Source: Streptomyces sp. SID13031
GTDB lineage: Bacteria > Actinomycetota > Actinomycetes > Propionibacteriales > Kribbellaceae
Direction of reading: 5' to 3'
DNA: 64,000 nt
Assembly (NCBI RefSeq): GCF_010548305.1
Contig: NZ_JAAGLV010000006.1
Span: 186,001-250,000 of the forward strand
Shown here: one piece after another, positions 60,646-64,000 of the stretch
Position numbering within the stretch: position 1 is the stretch's first letter
Layout of the letters: the number at the start of each line of letters is the position of its first letter
Translations under genes and position numbers: made by a program
Notes under the pieces: generated by a model
What the model was told of the DNA's origin: nothing
Seen by the model: only the letters and a program-made list of their open reading frames with translations
Database searches by the model: none

Positions 60646-61755
60646 TCAGCGGGGAGCCTTGGCGGCGGCTGCTTGGAGGGCGTCTGGGGTTACCAGACCG
60701 GCGAAGATCCGGCCGTCGGTGGTGATCAGGGCGTTGACCATCTTGGTGGACAGGATCTTGCCGCTGCCCCACGTGCCCTGGACGGTCGGCGCCTTGGCCA
60801 ACAGCTGGTCGAGAGTGGCGTTGCCCGTCTGCGCCTTGCCGCGCACCATGACGACGCTGTTCCAACCCTCACCGATGACGGTCGGCTGGTCCCCGGACGG
60901 TTGCGACGGCTTGGTCGGCGTCCCCGGCTTCGGCGTGATCGGCGGGGTCTTCTTGCCGGGTGCCTTCGACGGGAGCTTCTCCTCCGTCACCTTCACACCC
61001 TTCGGCGGTGTGAACGCGAACGTGCTCGCCGACGGTACGTCGAACGACACTGCCGAGAAGCCGAGCTGCACCGCCGGGTCCTTGCCGGTGCGCGGCATCA
61101 CCGTCACCTGCAGCGGCACCCAGGTCTTCGAGTCGACCGCCAGCGTCACCGAGCCGACCGTGGTCTGGTCTGCCTTCGGCACCAACCGCAGCTTGTACGT
61201 ATCGCGGCCGGCCACCTTCTCCGTACCGCTGACCTCGACCTTGGTCGACGGGTCGATCGCGGCGAGGAACTTCTTCGCGGCGGCCTGCGGATCGTACGCC
61301 TGCTTCTCCGGCGCGACCTGCGGCTTGCCCGATTGCGCCGGCAGCGCCAGCTTGGTCGCCTCGCGCTTGGCCGAGTCGTAGGCCCACGCGGTCTTGCCGT
61401 CCGTGGTCAGCACCCGCTCGGCCATGTCGTCGAGCACCGAGACGCGCGCCTTGTCAGGCCCGGCGAAGGCGACCCGCGCGGTGTGGTCACCGGTCAGCAG
61501 GTCGAGGAACTGAGTGGCCTTCTCGCCGCCCATCCCGGGCAGCGACGGCAGACCGAGGTCGGTGGACGACGTGACCGTGCCCGACAGCCCGTCGACCTTG
61601 GCGGTCTGAACGCGGGCGAGTAGCTCCTGCGCGGTGATCGTCGGCAGGTCCGGAGACGCGTCCGCGACCATCGGCCCGAACGCCCCCACACCTGCGACCA
61701 CTGCGACTGCCGTGACCGGCACCAACCACCGTCGACTGCGCTTCGCTGCACCCAT
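60646..61755 (-). CDS. Secreted LolA/DUF2092-like protein
   Basis: This 369-residue protein begins MGAAKRSRRWLVPVTAVAVV, a signal peptide ending in VADA near residue 33. The mature part resembles outer-membrane lipoprotein-sorting (LolA-fold) proteins of actinobacteria: LPTITAQELLARVQTAKVDG, LTTDGKTAWAYDSAKREATK, FLAAIDPSTKVEVSGTEKVA and VPLQVTVMPRTGKDPAVQLG. A Pro/Lys-rich linker (residues about 265-300) joins a small C-terminal module. It lies in one unit with an ABC-2 exporter, suggesting a lipid- or signal-linked export function. ATG 61755 is the signal-peptide start. Confidence 0.88.
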   Translation of the reverse strand: MGAAKRSRRWLVPVTAVAVVAGVGAFGPMVADASPDLPTITAQELLARVQTAKVDGLSGTVTSSTDLGLPSLPGMGGEKATQFLDLLTGDHTARVAFAGPDKARVSVLDDMAERVLTTDGKTAWAYDSAKREATKLALPAQSGKPQVAPEKQAYDPQAAAKKFLAAIDPSTKVEVSGTEKVAGRDTYKLRLVPKADQTTVGSVTLAVDSKTWVPLQVTVMPRTGKDPAVQLGFSAVSFDVPSASTFAFTPPKGVKVTEEKLPSKAPGKKTPPITPKPGTPTKPSQPSGDQPTVIGEGWNSVVMVRGKAQTGNATLDQLLAKAPTVQGTWGSGKILSTKMVNALITTDGRIFAGLVTPDALQAAAAKAPR

Positions 61756-61837
61756 GTCTACAAGACTCGCACCGCGCACCCGTCGAACCAAGTGCCTCAG
61801 GGTCCGTTCACCCAAAAGAGTGAGCGCCACGCACCTC

Positions 61838-61873
61838 GCCCGCAGTACGCCCACTCAGGGACGTACTGCGGGC
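61838..61873 (-). terminator. Hairpin after the LURP-one gene
   Basis: GCCCGCAGTACG (61838-61849) pairs with CGTACTGCGGGC (61862-61873), a perfect 12-bp stem with a 12-base loop whose ends (CCC/GGG) extend it. No T-tract. It follows the LURP-one stop by 18 bp. Both arms consist of the GCAGTAC motif that is over-represented in this window. Confidence 0.65.
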
Positions 61874-61891
61874 GCAGGAGACTACAGACCG

Positions 61892-62506
61892 TCAGCGGCT
61901 CTGCAACGCGTCCAGGGCGACCGTCATCGCGGCGGCCACCCGGAAGTCGAGCCGGGAGTCCTGCACGCTCACCCGGTACCGGTCGCGCACGGAGACCTTG
62001 CGCTCCACCGACAGCACCGGCTGACCAGACGCCCGGTCCTTGAAGTCGAAGTGGAAGATGAACGGCAGCGGGATTTCGCCGACGACCGGGATGAACTGCC
62101 AGATCCGCCGGACGATCGCGACGGTCTGGTTCCGCTCGCTCCCGTCCGTCTCCAGCCCGGGGGCGGTCAGCTGCCAGCTCGACCGCAGCAGGCTCTTGCC
62201 GAACTCCTTCTTGAACCAGCCGATCGACTGGCCGTTCGCGTCGAAAACGTCGTACCCCGAGCCGAGGTCGAGCCGCTTGCGGGCCTTGAAGGAGAAGACC
62301 GCCTGGGCCTTCGACTCGTCGGCGTAGAAAGTGACCTCTTCCTTGAAGGCCATCCGCTTCTGCTGCGCGAACGCGAGCAGCGGCCCGTCGGTGCCATCCG
62401 GGTTGGTGGTGAGCAGTTCGTACCTGTTCACCATCAGGGTGATCCGCTGCTTCATCGAGAAGGCGGGAACGTACATAGGCGCAGGGCCTTGAGATGGGAC
62501 CGTCAT
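61892..62506 (-). CDS. LURP-one-related (tubby-like) protein
   Basis: This 204-residue protein has the beta-barrel-plus-helix pattern of the LURP-one/scramblase-like family: YVPAFSMKQRITLMVNRYEL, FKARKRLDLGSGYDVFDANG and QSIGWFKKEFGKSLLRSSWQ, with a late hydrophobic helix (DFRVAAAMTVALDALQS). In bacteria the function is unknown; a membrane-lipid association is inferred from tubby homologues. Its ATG overlaps the stop of the cobalamin fusion gene by 4 bp, so the two are co-translated. Confidence 0.88.
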   Translation of the reverse strand: MTVPSQGPAPMYVPAFSMKQRITLMVNRYELLTTNPDGTDGPLLAFAQQKRMAFKEEVTFYADESKAQAVFSFKARKRLDLGSGYDVFDANGQSIGWFKKEFGKSLLRSSWQLTAPGLETDGSERNQTVAIVRRIWQFIPVVGEIPLPFIFHFDFKDRASGQPVLSVERKVSVRDRYRVSVQDSRLDFRVAAAMTVALDALQSR

Positions 62507-63987
62507 GCGGAGGAGTGTGTCACCTCGGCAGGCTCATCCGGCGCCCTGTCACGCCACAGTGACGCCACAGTGACCGCCACTCCACAAGCCAGCGCCCCCA
62601 ACCGCACACCGCGCGCCATCCCGGCCGCCTCTGCCGAGTCCGACGCCAGCTCGAGCTGGATCGTCCCGACTCCCTGCAGTACGAGGTCCCGCGCTACTTC
62701 CACGCCATGCTCGACAGCCTCGTCCACTGTCCGCGCAGGACGCCACAGCACTCCATAGTCGGCCTCAGGCCTCTCAGCACCCACCTGTACTACGAGCGCC
62801 TCAGCCTGCTCAAGCTGCGCCGCAGCCGCGACCTCGGCCACGATCAGCCGGACCGTCTGGGCCCCACCAGCCTGTACTTCCCCCGTGGCCGCGGTTGCAT
62901 CGCCACTGATGACCGCGCCCGGCTCTACTCCCGGCAACCCCCGCTGCCCCCACGCCTCTTGGTGCACAGCCCATGACAGCGGCCGCCGGGCAGCCCAGCC
63001 GCTCCTGACCAGCTCCGGCGCTGCAGCGAACTGCTCCACATGGCCCACGCACAGGTAGCCCACCAGCTCCACGTGCGCGGGAAGATCTAGTACCCCCGCC
63101 ACTTCGCCGGGCTCGAAGAAGGACACCCAGCCGACGCCGAGCCCCTCGGCGCGCGCCGCCAGCCACAGGTTCTGGACAGCGATCGCTGCTGAGAACCAGG
63201 TGGTCCGGGGATCCGCATGCCGGCCCAGCACGTGCCGTCCGCCCCGCCCTGGGTCACAGGTGACTGCGATGTTCAGCGGCGTCTCCAGGATGGCCTCGAT
63301 CTTCAGGCCGTCGAAGGCACTGCGCCGATCAGCGGGCAGTGAAGCCGCGAAGGCATCCCGCTGCGCAGTGGCGAGGTCGTGGATCTTGCGGCGAGTGGCG
63401 ACATCCCTGATCAGCACGAAGTCCCACGGCTGGCTCAGGCCCACGCTGGGCGCCCGATGCGCCGACTCCAGCACCCTGGTCAGTACGTCGTCGGCAATGG
63501 GTCGGTCAAGGAACCCCCGTCGCACATCACGCCGCTCGGCCAACACTCGGTGTACTACGTCCCGCTCCCCCACCGGATACCCCGGAGCAGCCGTCGCCTC
63601 GTTTACGGGGGACTCCGCTGCCGCGTCTTCCGGTAGCCGTCCTATGGCCACAGTCGCTCGCGCTGATGCCTGCTTCAGTACAAGGAGCTCGGCGCCGGTG
63701 AGGACCACAGCTGCCTCAGCGACACTCGCAGTACCGGCTAGGCGGTCGACCTGGGCGCTCGGGGTCGGTACTGGTTGCTGGGAGAGCTCCAGCTTGGTTG
63801 CAGTGAACAGTGGGGCTCCCAGGGAGGCCGCTAGCCGCTGCAAGCCGGGTTCTGTCTCTTTGCCATCGACAGTGACGATCAAGGTAACGCCCGCTGGCTC
63901 TAGACCTGCCAGGGCCGAGTCGACCAGATCCCGCAGCTCCCGGTACGACGTACCGGAGCGCAGGCCGATGCCCAGGACGAGGCTCAC
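62503..63987 (-). CDS. Cobalamin biosynthesis fusion: CbiG C-terminal domain, BluB, and a third domain
   Basis: This 494-residue protein has three parts. Residues 1-120 match the CbiG_C/CobE domain (MSLVLGIGLRSGTSYRELRD, ASVAEAAVVLTGAELLVLKQ). Residues about 140-345 are BluB, the flavin-destroying enzyme that makes 5,6-dimethylbenzimidazole (VVHRVLAERRDVRRGFLDRP, ESAHRAPSVGLSQPWDFVLI, GVGWVSFFEPGEVAGVLDLP). Residues about 375-475 (ADYGVLWRPARTVDEAVEHG, VARDLVLQGVGTIQLELASD) faintly resemble part of CobT but lack its catalytic region. Starts at GTG 63987 after GGAGAA, at the window edge; upstream cobalamin genes are likely just outside. Confidence 0.85.
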   Translation of the reverse strand: MSLVLGIGLRSGTSYRELRDLVDSALAGLEPAGVTLIVTVDGKETEPGLQRLAASLGAPLFTATKLELSQQPVPTPSAQVDRLAGTASVAEAAVVLTGAELLVLKQASARATVAIGRLPEDAAAESPVNEATAAPGYPVGERDVVHRVLAERRDVRRGFLDRPIADDVLTRVLESAHRAPSVGLSQPWDFVLIRDVATRRKIHDLATAQRDAFAASLPADRRSAFDGLKIEAILETPLNIAVTCDPGRGGRHVLGRHADPRTTWFSAAIAVQNLWLAARAEGLGVGWVSFFEPGEVAGVLDLPAHVELVGYLCVGHVEQFAAAPELVRSGWAARRPLSWAVHQEAWGQRGLPGVEPGAVISGDATAATGEVQAGGAQTVRLIVAEVAAAAQLEQAEALVVQVGAERPEADYGVLWRPARTVDEAVEHGVEVARDLVLQGVGTIQLELASDSAEAAGMARGVRLGALACGVAVTVASLWRDRAPDEPAEVTHSSA

Positions 63988-64000
63988 TTCTCCAACCCCG

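Overview
The window is high-GC actinobacterial DNA with short intergenic gaps and many 1-4 bp stop/start overlaps. The gene order pgsA-like / DUF881 / sbp / DUF881 / gcvH / FHA / MerR / DUF151 / MerR / gcvP, the F420-type enzymes, the DtxR/IdeR-type iron box and the mycobacterial-type SOS boxes all fit Actinomycetia. General gene style suggests Nocardioidaceae, perhaps Kribbella, but that genus guess is inference. The window is chromosomal, with no phage, plasmid, rRNA, tRNA or CRISPR signal seen.

Layout. 0-6.2 kb: a membrane protein cut by the left edge, an unusual PfkB-like protein, a GNAT-like protein resembling DruA/Mom, a 51-residue membrane peptide behind a tandem palindrome, and an amidase. 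6.2-13.1 kb: a five-gene iron-boxed operon (decarboxylase, two IucA/IucC synthetases, acyltransferase, lysine N-hydroxylase) that I read as making a citrate-bis(hydroxamate) siderophore of the arthrobactin type. 13.1-14.5 kb: a serine hydrolase. 14.5-23.8 kb: the conserved glycine-cleavage/FtsR/GarA block, with a glycine riboswitch before gcvP, a 165-bp palindrome before the FHA gene and a second palindromic element. 23.9-30.9 kb: accessory genes, including two gene remnants and a low-GC 1.4-kb cassette bounded by a 74-bp direct repeat of the dnaE2 3' end. 31-41.6 kb: the SOS mutasome (dnaE2 apart from imuA'-imuB), each part with a perfect LexA box, and a previously unremarked 72-codon ORF coupled at both ends between imuA' and imuB. 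Between them lie an LLM enzyme, an aldo/keto reductase and a TetR regulator with two operators.

41.7-54 kb: two small genes, then a leftward catabolic run. An ABC importer (binding protein, ATPase, permease), Ldh2-type dehydrogenase, RidA, FAH hydrolase, SDR, FAD monooxygenase, cupin and amidohydrolase are almost all overlapping, with an FCD-type GntR inside. A close GntR paralogue and a quinone-oxidoreductase-like gene follow. The set looks like uptake and oxidation of an aromatic or heterocyclic acid, substrate unknown. 54.3-64 kb: a NarL-type two-component system, a MarR/azoreductase pair, an rRNA-methyltransferase-like gene, an ABC-2 exporter with a LolA-like secreted protein, a LURP-one protein, and a CbiG_C-BluB fusion of cobalamin synthesis.

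Across the window the heptamer GCAGTAC (either strand) is about six times commoner, by hand count, than base composition predicts.
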